From the NCBI GenBank assembly GCA_013339895.1, contig JABACO010000021.1, positions 6,511,664-6,575,663 of the forward strand: a stretch of 64,000 nt of DNA, written 5' to 3'. Positions 1 through 13,835 of this stretch are shown here, one piece after another. The position numbers were made by a program, and so were the translations under genes. The DNA comes from Ephydatia muelleri (Eukaryota > Porifera > Demospongiae > Spongillida > Spongillidae). Each line of letters starts with the position of its first letter. Position 1 is the stretch's first letter. Under the pieces are notes generated by a model that made no database searches, was not told the origin of the DNA, and saw only the letters and a program-made list of their open reading frames with translations.

Positions 1-100
1 CAAAGACCACTTCCCCTACAAAGACCACTCCTCCTACAAAGACCACTCCCCTACAAAGACCACCCCTACAAAGGCCACCCCCTACAAAGACCACTCCTGC
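1..100. repeat. Short minisatellite at window edge
   Basis: Imperfect tandem copies of a 16-18 bp unit containing CTACAAAGACCACTCC, cut by the window edge. It lies just past the last visible USP44-like exon, so it is probably intronic. Confidence 0.8.
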
Positions 101-109
101 ACACCTAAC

Positions 110-3100
110 CTTCTAGTGTACAGCTGTTATTGGAGGTCACATGACGAGATTGTGAGGAGCAACACCTGTCAGGGAGATGGATGCTTAGATGTGACACACA
201 ACCTAAGACCCTAATGCATCCAACACCACACCCACCTTGCCCAACCCCACCCACCTTACCCCACCCTACATCACACCCACCTTACCCCACACCATACCAC
301 ACCACCTTACCCCACACCACACCCACCTTACCCCACACCATACCACACCCACCTTACCCCACACCACACCCACCTTACCCCACACCACACCCACCTTTCT
401 GGCAGCTGAAGAGACAAATCCCAGAATGGTTCTTCCACAGATGATGAATGCAGGCAGGTAGTGTAAGTGACCTGCACAAATGAACACGTGTTACATCCTG
501 CACACACATATGGCCACACACATATGGCCACACACATATGGCCAAACACATATGCCCACACATATGGCCACACATATGGCCACACACATATGGCCACACA
601 CATATGCTCACACACATATGCCCACACACATATGGCCACACACATATGCCCACACACATATGGCCACACACATATGGCCACACACATATGGCCACACACA
701 TATGGCCACACAATATGGCCACACACATACATATGCCCACATACATATGCCCACATACATATGGCCACACATATGGCCACACACATATGGCCACACACAT
801 ATGGCCACATACATATGCCCACACACATATGCCCACATACATATGGCCACACACATATGGCCACACACATATGGCCACACACATATGCCCACACACATAT
901 GGCCACACACATATGGCCACACACATATGGCCCACACATATGCTCACACACATATGCCCACACACATATGGCCACACACATATGCCCACACACATATGGC
1001 CACACACATATGGCCACACACATATGGCCACACACATATGGCCACACACATACATATGCCCACATACATATGCCCACAACATATGGCCACACACATATGG
1101 CCCACACATATGGCCACACACATATGGCCACATACATATGCCCACACACATATGCCCACATACATATGGCCACAACATATGGCCACAACATATGGCCACA
1201 CACATATGGCCACACACATATGGCCACACACATATGGCCACACACATATGGCCACACACATACATATGCCCACATACATATGCCCACATACATATGGCCA
1301 CATACATATGGCCACACACATATGGCCACACACATATGGCCACACACATATGCCCACACACATATGGCCACACACATATGGCCACACACATATGGCCACA
1401 CACATACATATGGCCACACACATATGGCCACACACATATGGTCACACACATATGCCCACATACATATGGCCACACACATACATATGCCCACATACATATG
1501 CCCACATACATATGGCCACACACATATGGCCACAACATATGGCCACACACATATGGCCACATACATATGCCCACACACATATGCCCACATACATATGGCC
1601 ACAACATATGGCCACACACATATGGCCCACACATATGGCCACACACATATGGCCACACACATATGGCCACACATATGGCCACACACATACATATGCCCAC
1701 ATACATATGCCCACATACATATGGCCACACACATATGGCCACATACATATGGCCACACACATATGGCCACACACATATGGCCACATACATATGCCCACAT
1801 ACATATGGCCACACACATATGCCCACACCACATATGCCCACATACATATGGCCACACACATATGGCCACACACATATGGCCAACACATATGGCCACACAT
1901 ATGGCCACATACATATGCCCACACACATATGCCCACATACATATGGCCACACACATATGGCCACACACATATGGCCACACACATATGGCCACACATATGG
2001 ATATGGCCACACACATATGGCCACACACATACATATGCCCACATACATATGCCCACATACATATGGCCCACACCATATATGGCCACATACATATGGCCAC
2101 ACACATATGGCCACACACATATGGCCACATACATATGCCCACATACATTATGGCCACACACATATGCCCACACCACATATGCCACATACATATGGCCACA
2201 CACATATGGCCACACACATATGGCCACACACATATGCCCACACACATATGGCCACACACATATGGCCACACACATATGGTCACCCACATACATATGGCCA
2301 CACACATATGGCCACACACATATGGCCACACACATATGGCCACACACATATGCCACACACATATAACCACACCACATATGGCCACACACATATGGTCACA
2401 CACATATGCCCCACATACATATGGCCACACACATATGCCCACACACATATGGCCACATACATTATGGCCACACACATATGGCCACACACATATGGCCACA
2501 CACATATGGCCACACACACATATGGCCACACACATATGGCCACACACATATGGCCACACACATTTGGCCACACAACATATGGCCACACACATATGGCCAC
2601 ACACATATGGCCACATACATATGCCCACACACAATATGCCCACATACATATGGCCCACACACATATGGCCACACACATATGGCCACACACATATGGCCAC
2701 ACACATATGGCCACACAGCATATGGCCACACACATACATATGCCCACATACATATGCCCACATACATATGGCCACACACATATGGCCACATACATATGGC
2801 CCACACACATATGGCCACACACATATGGCCACATACATATGCCCAACATAACATATGGCCACACCACATATGCCCACACCACATATGCCCACATACATAT
2901 GGCCACACACATATGGCCACACACATATGGCCACACACACATATGGCCACACACATATGGCCACATACATATGCCCACACACATTATGCCCCACATACAT
3001 ATGGCCACACACATATGGCCACACACATATGGCCACACACATATGGCCACACACATATGGCCACACACATATGGCCACACACATATGGCCACACACATAC

Positions 3101-6100
3101 ATATGCCCACATACATATGCCCACATACATATGGCCACACACATATGGCCACATACATATGGCCACACACATATGGCCACACACATATGGCCACATACAT
3201 ATGCCCACATACATATGGCCACACACATATGCCCACACCACATATGCCCACATACATATGGCCACACACATATGGCCACACACATATGGCCACACACATA
3301 TGCCCACACACATATGGCCACACACATATGGCCACACACATATGGTCACACACATACATATGGCCACACACATATGGCCACACACATATGGCCACACACA
3401 TATGGCCACACACATATGGCCACACACATATGGCCACACACATATGGCCACACACATATGGCCACACACATACATATGCCCACATACATATGCCCACATA
3501 GATATGGCCACACACATATGGCCACATAGATATGGCCACACACATATGGCCACACACATATGGCCACATACATATGCCCACATACATATGGCCACACACA
3601 TATGCCCACACCACATATGCCCACATACATATGGCCACACACATATGGCCACACACATATGGCCACACACATATGCCACACACCATATGGCCACACACAT
3701 ATGGCCACACACATATGGTCACACACATACATATGGCCACACACATATGGCCACACACATATGGCCACACACATATGGCCACACACATATGCCCACACAC
3801 ATATGACCACACACACATATGGCCACACACATATGGTCACACACATATGCCCACATACATATGGCCACACACATATGGCACCACACATATGGCCACACAC
3901 ATATGGCCACACACATATGGCCACACACATATGGCCACACACATATGGCCACACACATTATGGCCACACACATATGGCCACACACATATGGCCACACACA
4001 TATTGCAACATACATGTGCCCACATATATGTACACATGCACATAACATACTAAGAAAAGAAGCGGGCGTCCAGAACCACGCCAAAAAGATGACGCATGTG
4101 AGACAATTAGTGCAAAAAACACTTATATAAGCGATAGCGCTTGCAGTGGAACTATACCTAATATGACATTAACACATTTGTTAGGCTTGTAATGTTTGCC
4201 TGTTTCTTCTATTTGGCCCTATATCTCCATAACCCACAGAGGTCCCGGCTAAACTATTGCTTTTCCTGATTGCTCATAGTCTGAGGATGGTGCCTATATA
4301 AAGTATTTGGGGTTCTTTTAATATTTAAGTCGCATAAATTAAAGTTATTTTGAAGAGAGCATATTAATAACGGTTAATAATATATACACACCAAAACAAG
4401 CATAAAACGACACTTTATAAATTTGGCATGTTTGTAAGGACCTTATAAATAGAAACGCCCTCTGGTTTACATAACACAGCCATAAATGGTCAAAATGTAG
4501 TTAATCCACTTCAACGCCTCATTATGATGGTTAGTTATGACAATGTCATCAAAAGTAATTAACTGACTTGCATATGCACAACCCTCCTCACATATGCACA
4601 CCCTCCTCACATATGCACTCTCCTCACATATGCACACCCCTCCCTCACATATGCACACTCTCCTCCATATGCACACCCCTCCTCACATATGCACTCTCCT
4701 CACATATGCACATCCTCCTCACATATGCACACTCTCCTCACATATGCACTCTCCTCACATATGCACACCCTCCCACATATGCCACCCTCCTCACATATGC
4801 ACTCTCCTCACACTATGCACACCCTCCTCACATATGCACACCCTCCTCACATATGCACTCTCCTCACATATGCACATCCTCCTCACATATGCACACTCTC
4901 CTCACATATGCACTCTCCTCACATATGCACACCCTCCTCACATATGCACCCTCCTCACATATGCACATCCTCCTCACATATGCACAACCCTCCTCACATA
5001 TGCACTCTCCTCACATATGCACACCCTCCCTCACATATGCACACTCTCCTCACATATGCACACCCTCCTCACATATGCACACCCTCCTCACATATGCACA
5101 CCCTCTCACATATGCACTCTCCTCACATATGCACACCCTCCTCACATATACACACCCTCCTCACATATGCAACACCCTCCTCACATATGCACACCCTCCT
5201 CACATATGCACACTCTTCCTCACATATGCACACCCCTCCTCAAATATGCACCCTCCTCACATATGCACACCCTCCTCAACATATGCACACTCTCCTCACA
5301 TATGCACACCCTCCTCACATATGCACCCTCCTCACATATGCACACCCTCCTCACATATGCACCCTCCTCACATATGCACACCCTCCTCACATATGCACAC
5401 CCTCCTCAACATATGCACCCTCCTCACATATGCACATTCTCCTCACATATGCACATCCTCCTCACATATGCACACTCTCCTCACATATGCACACCCTCCT
5501 CACATATGCACACCCCTCCTCACATATGCATCACTATCCTCACATATGCACACCCTCCTCACATATGCACACCCTCCTCACATATGCACACTCTCCTCAC
5601 ATATGCACACTCTCCTTACATATGCACACCCTCCCTCACCACATACACTTCCTCCCCATATGTGCCCCACCTGGCTACACAGCCTGCCCTGGAAGAGAGC
5701 TGGAAGAACCTCTCGTTGGTATAGCTATGGTGTTGTAAGAGGTCACAAAGATGAGATGCCCGGAGGGGTATCTCTCCATCTCCACCTGAAGCTGTTGGAG
5801 TATTTCACTGTGTGTGGTGTGTGTGTGTGTGCGTGGTGTGTTTGTGTGCGTGGTGTGTTTGTGTGCGTGTGTGTGTGTTTGTGTGTATGTGTGTATGTGT
5901 GTGTATGTGTGTGGTATGTGTGTGCAAGTGTGTGTGTGAGTGGTATGTGCACGCATGTGTGGTTGTGTGTGCAGGTGTCCATGCATGTGTGCCCCGAGTG
6001 ATGTGTCAAGTGTTTATGTGAAAATAGAACATGTTAAGTGGCACACCTTAAGTACTCACAGTGCATTGGGGGCTACACAACATGCACTACACATGTATGC

Positions 6101-6164
6101 TGGCCCAACACCCCAGTATGTACACACAACACGCACACACAAACCACATACACCTCCACACACG

Positions 6165-6244
<80 letters not shown>

Positions 6245-6542
6245 CACACACACACCCACATGCACACACAAACCAGAGAAGAACTCTTGTGCATCTTGCT
6301 GTGTGTATCCATGGAAGAGTGGTACCAGTCTCCAAACAGCATCCAGCACAGGTGTGGTGTGACCACAGACCACTTCCCTGACCACATGACCCTCATCAGC
6401 CTGTGCACTTCCTGTGCCAGGGAGCTAGCCAAATGGACAAGTAGGGCAATGAAACCCCACAGATGCACACATACACACACTTACCACACACTTACAATGC
6501 ACACTTAGACACAAACACAACACACAACACACACACACACAC

Positions 6543-6590
<48 letters not shown>

Positions 6591-9090
6591 ACACACACAC
6601 ACCACACACACACCACACACACACCACACACACACACCACACACACACACACACCACACTTACGGAGGCTCATCATCAGTTACACTCGATCTAGATGACC
6701 TTCTGCACCCAGTGGTGCTTCCCTCGGCCCCTCCATTAAGACCCTGACATCGCTGGAGGCGACCAACAGAACTTAGTGCCGGAGGTTTGGTTGTGATATG
6801 CTATGGTGTGAAGGGTTAAACGTTTGAATGGGTCACGAGTGCTTTACCTGGAAGCATTCGATGGTAGTCTGTCTGTTGAAGAGGGCAGTGCTATCTGTGC
6901 TGGCACTCACCAGGTTGCGAAAGCACTCACGCAGGTAAGCCACGTGCCTGTGGGGAGGATGGGAGGACATTAAACCAGGTGCCAGTGGGGAGGGAGGAAG
7001 GACATTAAGCCAGGTGGAGGATGGGAGGGCATTAAGCTAGGTGCCAGTGGGGAGGATGGGAGGGCATTAAGCCAGGTGCCTGTGGGGAGGATGGGAGGAC
7101 ATTAACACAGGTGCCAGTGGGGAGGGAGGAAGGATATTAAGCCAGGTGGAGGATGGGAGGGCATTAAGCTAGGTGCCAGTGGGGAGGATGGGAGGACATT
7201 AAGCCAGGTGCCTGTGGGGAGGATGGGGAGGGCATTAAGCCAGGTGCCTGTGGGGAGATGGGAGGACATTAAGCCAGGTGCCAGTGGGGAGGATGGGAGG
7301 ACATTAAGCCAGGTGCCTGTGGGGAGGATGGGGAGGGCATTAAGCCAGGTGCCTGTGGGGAGATGGGAGGACATTAAGCCAGGTGCCAGTGGGGAGATGG
7401 GAGGACATTAAGCCAGGTGCCAGTGGGGAGATGGGAGGACATTAAGCCAGGTGCCAGTGGGGAGATGGGAGGACATTAAGCCAGGTGCCAGTGGGGAGGA
7501 TGGGAGGACATTAAACCAGGTGCCTGTGGGGAGGATGGGAGGGCATTAAGCCACATACCCATGATGATTCAGTTAAGTCAACATTGGTTTTAAAGAAAGT
7601 TAGCATTTTGTTTGTAAACGCTGCTTAGGGACAGTTACGAGTACAACCTATTTCAGGGGGTAGAACACATGGCTATATATGTGGTGAAGACCACAAGCCA
7701 AGCACCAATCCTTGAGGCTCCATGCATTGATCATGAGGGGGGAAAAAAACCTGTTGTACGGGTAGGAGACTAGTATATAGCCAAAACCTTCACAATGGTT
7801 GCTCAGTTGGGACCAGGGGTAGCGTCACTGTTGTCCCTATTCGTGTCAATAGTACCGCAGACCCACAACTCACATCTGTCTCAAATGGGTTCTATCCCCC
7901 CCCTCCCCACACACACACACAACACACATACCCAAGTGATTGTAGCACAGCGTTCATGTAACAGGTGTTGCCTAGGTTACGAATGCCGGTCATTCCTGGC
8001 ACGAGAGGGCGCTTCCGCTTTGAGGGAGAAGGGAGAGGAGGAAGGGAGGGGGGAGGAGGAGGGATGGGAGGGACAGAAGTGGTGGGCGGGGCCGCTGTCT
8101 GGTAAAGCAATATTAGAACAGATCAAAGGAACTCGACAACAGTTAGTGAAATAACCAACCACGCACCTTCTTCGAATCAGCTGCACAGATGTGCCATGCG
8201 CTGAACACCTTGGCGAGAAGTACAGACCTGTGGGAGTGATTTGGTGAGCTCTTTACTCTCGAATTACCTATCGCGCACGTGTCACCTCCAATGGCTCAAG
8301 GCCGTCGATTTCTTGTCGGCTGCGTGAGATATGGTTTGTTCCAACCTGTGAGCATGCAATTACGAAGCCATCTCTTGTGATCACGCAAAGGGTTGTACAT
8401 GCGGCACTGCATGATGCGCCCTCCATGTTTTCTAGCCGACCCACCTGCTTTCGCTTCGGTTTAGGACGACGGAAGGCTTTATGACTTTTCCACTGCGAGT
8501 GCGGGACTCGTGGTAGCGCTGTGAGGAGACTTGGAGCAGGAGACTCCTGATGAGCTCGAGGTCGCATTGAGGGTTGTCGTTGAGAATGTACTCGTCGCAC
8601 ATGTAACTGCACATGCACCCCGCAGACGTAATACGAGAACAAAAAAACAGGGACGGTACTTTCCCCTCCCGGTGAAAAACCGCACCACTGACCAGTGAAC
8701 ATATCCGCGGTTAATCTCGATGGATATTGGATGCTAAAATGGAAGGGGGATGGGGGGGGGGGGGGGGGGGGGGGAGGGAGGAGGAAGGGAGGGGATATGT
8801 GACGTGACCTACGAGTTTCTGTTTTGTTCTCTCACTTTGGTCGAATCAAAATGCTGTAGGGCGTGCCCGCATGAGTCTCGTCCGCAGCCCATATGGCTAC
8901 ACAACAGACAAGCCTATAATTCGAACATCAGAGAGGCGCAATTAATAGAATGGACCTGCACACAAAGCGAAGGACAATTTACCCATACGCTGTCGGTTGT
9001 GCCACAAACAGTACACGTCCACGCCCGAGGGTTGAGAAACGACCGATCGACCCCGAGACGGACCTGTTTAACGTGTGCGCAAGACTCCAT
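110..9090 (-). CDS. USP44: USP44/USP49-like ubiquitin carboxyl-terminal hydrolase (5' part, runs off left edge)
   Basis: Deubiquitinating cysteine protease with an N-terminal ZnF-UBP domain; the vertebrate relatives act on nuclear substrates such as histone H2B. Exons read on the minus strand, with compatible phases to exon 8: 8983-9090 (start [10 protein letters not shown]), 8836-8913, 8693-8733, 8445-8606, 8167-8227, 7932-8098, 6848-6947, 6664-6743, 6270-6424, then less certain 5786-5807 and 5671-5724, then 395-471 and probably 110-165. Exons 1-4 give the zinc finger ([41 protein letters not shown]). Exon 6 carries the Cys box [13 protein letters not shown] after a Pro-rich linker ending KRKRP. 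Exon 9 holds the MWSGKW and QQDAQEFF motifs, exon 12 [13 protein letters not shown]. The His box lies beyond the window. Exon 9 changes frame near 6350-6358, as if one base were missing. Motif order and spacing match USP44/49 closely; the choice between those two is not resolved. Confidence 0.9.
205..394. repeat. CCACCTTACCCCACACCA minisatellite in USP44-like intron
   Basis: Pyrimidine-rich tandem repeat of a roughly 16-18 bp unit filling the intron between the exons at 395-471 and 110-165. The donor of the upstream exon sits right at the repeat edge. Confidence 0.85.
487..4030. repeat. 3.5-kb satellite of a 14-bp CATATG-containing unit
   Basis: About 250 copies of CACACACATATGGC with variants CACACACATATGCC and CACATACATATGCC. 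Each unit holds the self-complementary hexamer CATATG. Variant units recur in higher-order blocks (for example paired CATACATATGCC units every few hundred bases). Because 14 is not a multiple of three, the array reads open for hundreds of codons in several frames on both strands; these are not genes. It sits inside the USP44-like intron between exons 5671-5724 and 395-471. Confidence 0.97.
4031..4567. other. Non-repetitive spacer between two satellites
   Basis: AT-rich single-copy-looking sequence within the same USP44-like intron. I tested it on the minus strand for a missing USP exon and saw none; no other feature recognised. Confidence 0.6.
4568..5645. repeat. 1.1-kb minisatellite, 16-19 bp unit CACATATGCACACCCTCCT
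   Basis: About 60 copies with length variants (CACATATGCACTCTCCT and others). It shares the CACATATG core with the satellite at 487-4030, so the two may have a common seed. Intronic to the USP44-like gene, starting 26 bp past the donor of exon 5671-5724. Confidence 0.95.
5811..5985. repeat. TG-rich microsatellite in intron
   Basis: Interrupted (TG)n directly abutting the acceptor of the small USP44-like exon at 5786-5807. Confidence 0.9.
6128..6262. repeat. (CA)n microsatellite
   Basis: Nearly pure CA repeat just past the donor of USP44-like exon 6270-6424. Confidence 0.95.
6466..6660. repeat. (CA)n microsatellite
   Basis: CA repeat with regular CCACACACA interruptions filling the USP44-like intron between exons 6664-6743 and 6270-6424. 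Confidence 0.95.
6951..7555. repeat. Minisatellite, 35-40 bp unit, in USP44-like intron
   Basis: About 16 copies of a unit containing ATTAAGCCAGGTGCC and TGTGGGGAGGATGGGAGG. The first unit directly adjoins the acceptor of exon 6848-6947, and the repeat carries the acceptor-like CCTCCCCACAGG on the minus strand many times over, so units may be copies of the intron end itself. Confidence 0.93.
8752..8774. repeat. Poly-G run
   Basis: A 23-base G run followed by a purine-rich tract, in the short intron upstream of USP44-like exon 8693-8733; on the gene strand it is a C-rich polypyrimidine tract before the acceptor. Confidence 0.95.
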
Positions 9091-9876
9091 ATCCTTCCCG
9101 GCCCCAAACGCTAAATAAAATCCTTATAAGGAGTGAGCGCTCTTTGCTTCCTCCCACGCAATTTGCTTTTGTTTCTGCCACACGAAACGATTTCTTCAGA
9201 TGAACACAAAACAAGAGAGAGCGTGAGAAGAGCCAGAGGGCGAAAAATTATTATTTAAAAAAATGCATATCGACGGCGATTGTTAACCAATGTAGTTATT
9301 GTGTATTGTCTCCGCAGTCCGGATGCTGAAAAGTTAATGGGACGTATCCTCGCGGTCAAGCCGCCTTCCTCTACCTTAATGAGAGGTACGCAGACAGTCA
9401 AAAACTTCTCCCTCCATTAGAAGCGGGGACAGTACATAATCCAGTTAGAATTTGCGTAAGGAGTCCAGCAGGGTCATCAGATGCAGGAGAAGATGAGCGA
9501 ATGCAAGTCTGCCCCGAGAGTACATCAGCATGCCCAACATCGCACGTGCACTAATTGCGCACTAGAAGCACTTAAATGGGTGCCGTTGTCATCAGTGCAG
9601 TACAAAAAAAGGCCGTTTATGGTCGTGCTCAAGTTATGCAAGCATACATCCTTCTCTGCATATGGAGGCAACATCAGTTGCACCAATGGAGTGCTCAGAA
9701 CTGAACCTGTACATGTCACATTTGGCATTATATGATTTGGCCATACCATCCCATATTTGGGCATGTAATTCCATGTGTAGGGCACATCTGTTACACTGAT
9801 AAATCTGTGTATTTATTATTCTTTGTGGCATGTGTGAAAAATGTTGCAGAAACTGATGTCTGGCTATGTGCAATGT
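9091..9876. other. Intergenic region between USP44-like gene and ARF cluster
   Basis: Lies upstream of the USP44-like ATG and downstream of the first ARF-like gene, so it should hold the USP44-like promoter. I see no repeat and no recognisable gene; no core promoter motif can be argued with confidence. Confidence 0.5.
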
Positions 9877-10850
<974 letters not shown>

Positions 10851-11479
10851 CGCGTATTTGCATTTATGACGTCATGCAGATGTATTTTTGGAACATGGGC
10901 TCTCCGTTCAAAACCTGAGTGACATAGCACTCGGTGAATTATAAGAAAGATGCATACAGTATTTCATGCTAAACAGGGCTTTGTTCAGTCATATCTCATT
11001 CGTGAACATTCGCTGCTGTAGCATACAATTATTGCCAAAGGTTGTGTTGTTTATTCACTTTATTGTGTAACCATACGGCCGCCTGTGCACTTGCAGGGGT
11101 ATGATGGATGTCCCTGACAACCAATCATCGTTGCTCATAAATCTTTTGCATGTCCCATTCGGTATAAAACCCATGCACCGTAAAGCTTGCCCCACTTTTC
11201 TGATGTGTGTTGATACCTCTGATGCTATGCAAGGCACGGTACTCAAATGCAGTTGGTTATCTATTGAGCTGCGGGTTGAGCTTCCTTCAAAAATCTCTGC
11301 TACATGTCCGTTCACATTGAATATCCGAGGGCCGCATCCAGAGTCGGTGAGTGTAAATTTGTTTAGAGGAATTGCATGCACATGTTGTTACTAAACATAG
11401 CTATAGCATACCATTGACTGATCTATGCCCTTATTTGCGTTCTTTCTAGTCGAGTCTTGAAATTGAGACAACTCGATAG
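10851..11479. other. Head-to-head intergenic region between ARF-like copies 1 and 2
   Basis: Copies 1 (minus) and 2 (plus) diverge from here, so a shared promoter region is plausible. A 108-codon minus ORF at 11055-11381 has no family resemblance that I recognise and no splice context; not called as a gene. Confidence 0.5.
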
Positions 11480-12679
11480 ATGGGGATGGGAAGTTCGGTT
11501 TACAGGCAGCTGTGCCAGCGGCTATACGGAAATAAGGAAATACAAATCGCGATGACAGGTTAGCGGTTCAGCCAGAGATGATATGGTTTAATAGTCATGC
11601 TGCACGTGCGTCCTGAAATAGTACTTTATTATCGTCAGGTCTCGATGCATCTGGAAAAAACCACGATTCTATACAAACTGAGGTTGGGGGAGGTGGTCAC
11701 AAAAATCCCTATCATTGGTAAGCTGGTAGATAGAACAGAGAGGGTGTGGGTGTGGAGGGAGGAGGCAAGAGGGAGGCGTGGTGTGGTATATGCGGGGCGC
11801 GATAAGGGGGTGTAGGGTCTACTTTTGTTTGTGCGGAAGATATGAACAGCCCAACACAACACCGCATTGTCGCACTATTTCCTACCATCTTTCCCGAACT
11901 TGTTTCCTGGGACCGAGATCAGACTAACATATTGTGTGTGCCTGGGCTGTCAATCGTATTCGTCCATTCATACAGGCTTGAACTACGAGACTGTAAACTG
12001 CAAGAATGTTCATTGGACGACATGGGACGTCGGGGGCAGGGATAAAATAGTACGTGATTAGTGTCCTATATTCGGTACACCAACGTCCCGTTCAGTAGCG
12101 TTTGTATGTAAGATTTTACGCTGTCTCGTTGTTTATTCTCCGCAGAGACCTATGTGGAAGATTTTTTTTAAGGACATGCACATCGATGTGCTCATCTTCG
12201 TGGTGGACAGCAATGATAGGGACAGGATAGCGGACTGCAGTGAGGAGCTTGGGTGGTTCCTTAGAAAGGAGGCGTATACAAATTGTGTATTACTTGTCCT
12301 GGCAAATAAGCAAGACCTTCCAAATGCAATGAGTATCCAAGAAATTACCGAAAAGTTAGAGCTGAATACTCTCAAGGACAGGTTGTGGCGTAAGTGTCAA
12401 GCCATGTCACTTTATTTGGGGTGTGGTCTGCTAGTTTTTAAAGCCTTTTAAATACAGACATTCAGAGCACGTGTGCCACAAGTGGAGATGGTCTGTATGA
12501 AGGACTGGACTGGTTGAGGGACACACTTTCAAACAGGGAGATAAAGAAAACACTAGCACTTGCCCCTCACAGAAACAGCAAAGTCTGCGTCAGGACACTG
12601 CGTCCAGCCAAGTGTTATTCCCTCGTGGTTATCATCTATTGGCAACTATTTCCACAACACAACTGCAACCACTAAATAG
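11480..12679 (+). pseudogene. ARF-like small GTPase, copy 2 (frame-damaged)
   Basis: Same five-exon plan on the plus strand: 11480-11558 (MGMGSSVYRQL), 11639-11717, 11976-12049, 12146-12389, 12458-12679. Switch II reads WDVGGRDKI, again Arg for Gln; NKQDLPNAM and [13 protein letters not shown] are intact. Two breaks: six A instead of five inside the P-loop codons near 11653-11658, and a +1 shift near 12555-12560 before the C-terminal extension. Exon 4 has two extra codons near its start (KIFFKDMHIDV where others have RHYYQNTDV) and is the most divergent of the set. All splice sites are canonical, so either a young pseudogene or an intact gene with sequencing errors in homopolymers. Confidence 0.8.
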
Positions 12680-13089
12680 ATCTCCTTTATGAATGTGACT
12701 ACATTTAATACTGCATTGTATGCCATTCAATTGTATATTGCTCTTCTCTGCACTGATGTATAACATAGGTGTAATATGTCTAATATTGGATAGTAGACAT
12801 CTGCATAGAGTGTAACCCTCCTGGTTTTCCTTGGAATTTTAGTCTCATCTTTGCCCTTGGTCTAGGTACAGCCCTAGTTAAAAACAAGAGAGATTCTTGC
12901 TATGCATGTTAACAATGCAGTCTCACTACAAGTTGATGTTACTGTTGCCACCCAATCGCACATGACCACACCTATATTGTGTTAAGCAATAAGCAATAAA
13001 AATTTCAGTCATGATATGCTAGAGAGAACATCAGAAATATGTGAGCACTTGCATGCAGTTGGGCGCAATTTTAATGCCAATTTAATAGT

Positions 13090-13835
13090 CACTGAAAATA
13101 CATGTAGCCACCAACTGCTGATAGCCAAGAAGGGGCAATGCTTTGGCTTGGATACAGTGTCTGATGCAGACTTTTTGTCTCTGTGTAGGCGGTTGTGATA
13201 ATATTTTCTTTGCGTTCCTCTTTGAAACTGTATCCCTTAACCAGTCCAGTGCTTTGAACGTTTGTATGGAGTGAATAAAAACAGAGGTTCTTAATATGTG
13301 TCAGTACACTTACACCATTGCCTGTCTCTCAGAGCATTCAACTTCAGCTTTCAGTAATCTCTTGGAAACTCATTGCATTTGGTAGATCTTGCTTGTTGCC
13401 AGAACGAGCAGTATGACATCATCCAGTTGGTCTTCTCTCACGAACTTCTTCAGGTGTTGCTTACAATCTAGTATTCACTGCTGTCAACCACAAAAATAAT
13501 GGCATCTTTGTTTTGAGAGTACCACTACCAAATACCACATGATGGTTTGAGAATGTGTAATTTAGATACTGATGGACACACTGCATGCTACAATTTTGTC
13601 TGTGTTTCTATCAGTATCCACTATGTCAAATGGACATTTTTAGAATCAACAGACTCTATATTGCACACTGTTAATTTTGCATACATACATGTCAGTGCAC
13701 ATACATGTCAGTGCACATACATGGATAAAGACATGGTTTCAAGCACCATACTTTGGGTAGGAATATTGCTGACCACCTCGCCCAGCTTCAGTTTATACAT
13801 TATTGTGGTTTTTCCAGCAGCATCGATCTATCAGA
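13090..13835 (-). pseudogene. ARF-like copy 3, degraded
   Basis: Recognisable remnants of exon 5 (13090-13265), exon 4 (13316-13535) and exon 2 (13752-13832) in the order and spacing of the intact copies, minus strand. Exon 1 and exon 3 are not recognisable and exon 4 has several small deletions that shift frame (for example GNKQ region and the DSNDR stretch). Confidence 0.8.

Noticed and set aside
328-3830. Very long open frames (up to about 1000 codons) on both strands
   Set aside because: They are translations of the 14-bp satellite; since 14 is not divisible by 3 and the unit lacks stops in most registers, any frame stays open. Composition is purely M/C/V/A/I/W/P/Y/G/H or H/T/P/A/M.
4031-4567. 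A further USP44-like exon in the satellite-flanked spacer
   Set aside because: Minus-strand readings show no USP motif, and the flanking exons join in phase without it.
4568-5740. Long plus-strand ORFs of [16 protein letters not shown] type
   Set aside because: Translation of the 16-19 bp minisatellite; the true USP44-like exon at 5671-5724 is on the opposite strand.
11055-11381. 108-codon minus ORF between ARF copies 1 and 2
   Set aside because: No recognised domain, no splice context, lies in the divergent promoter region; could be chance.
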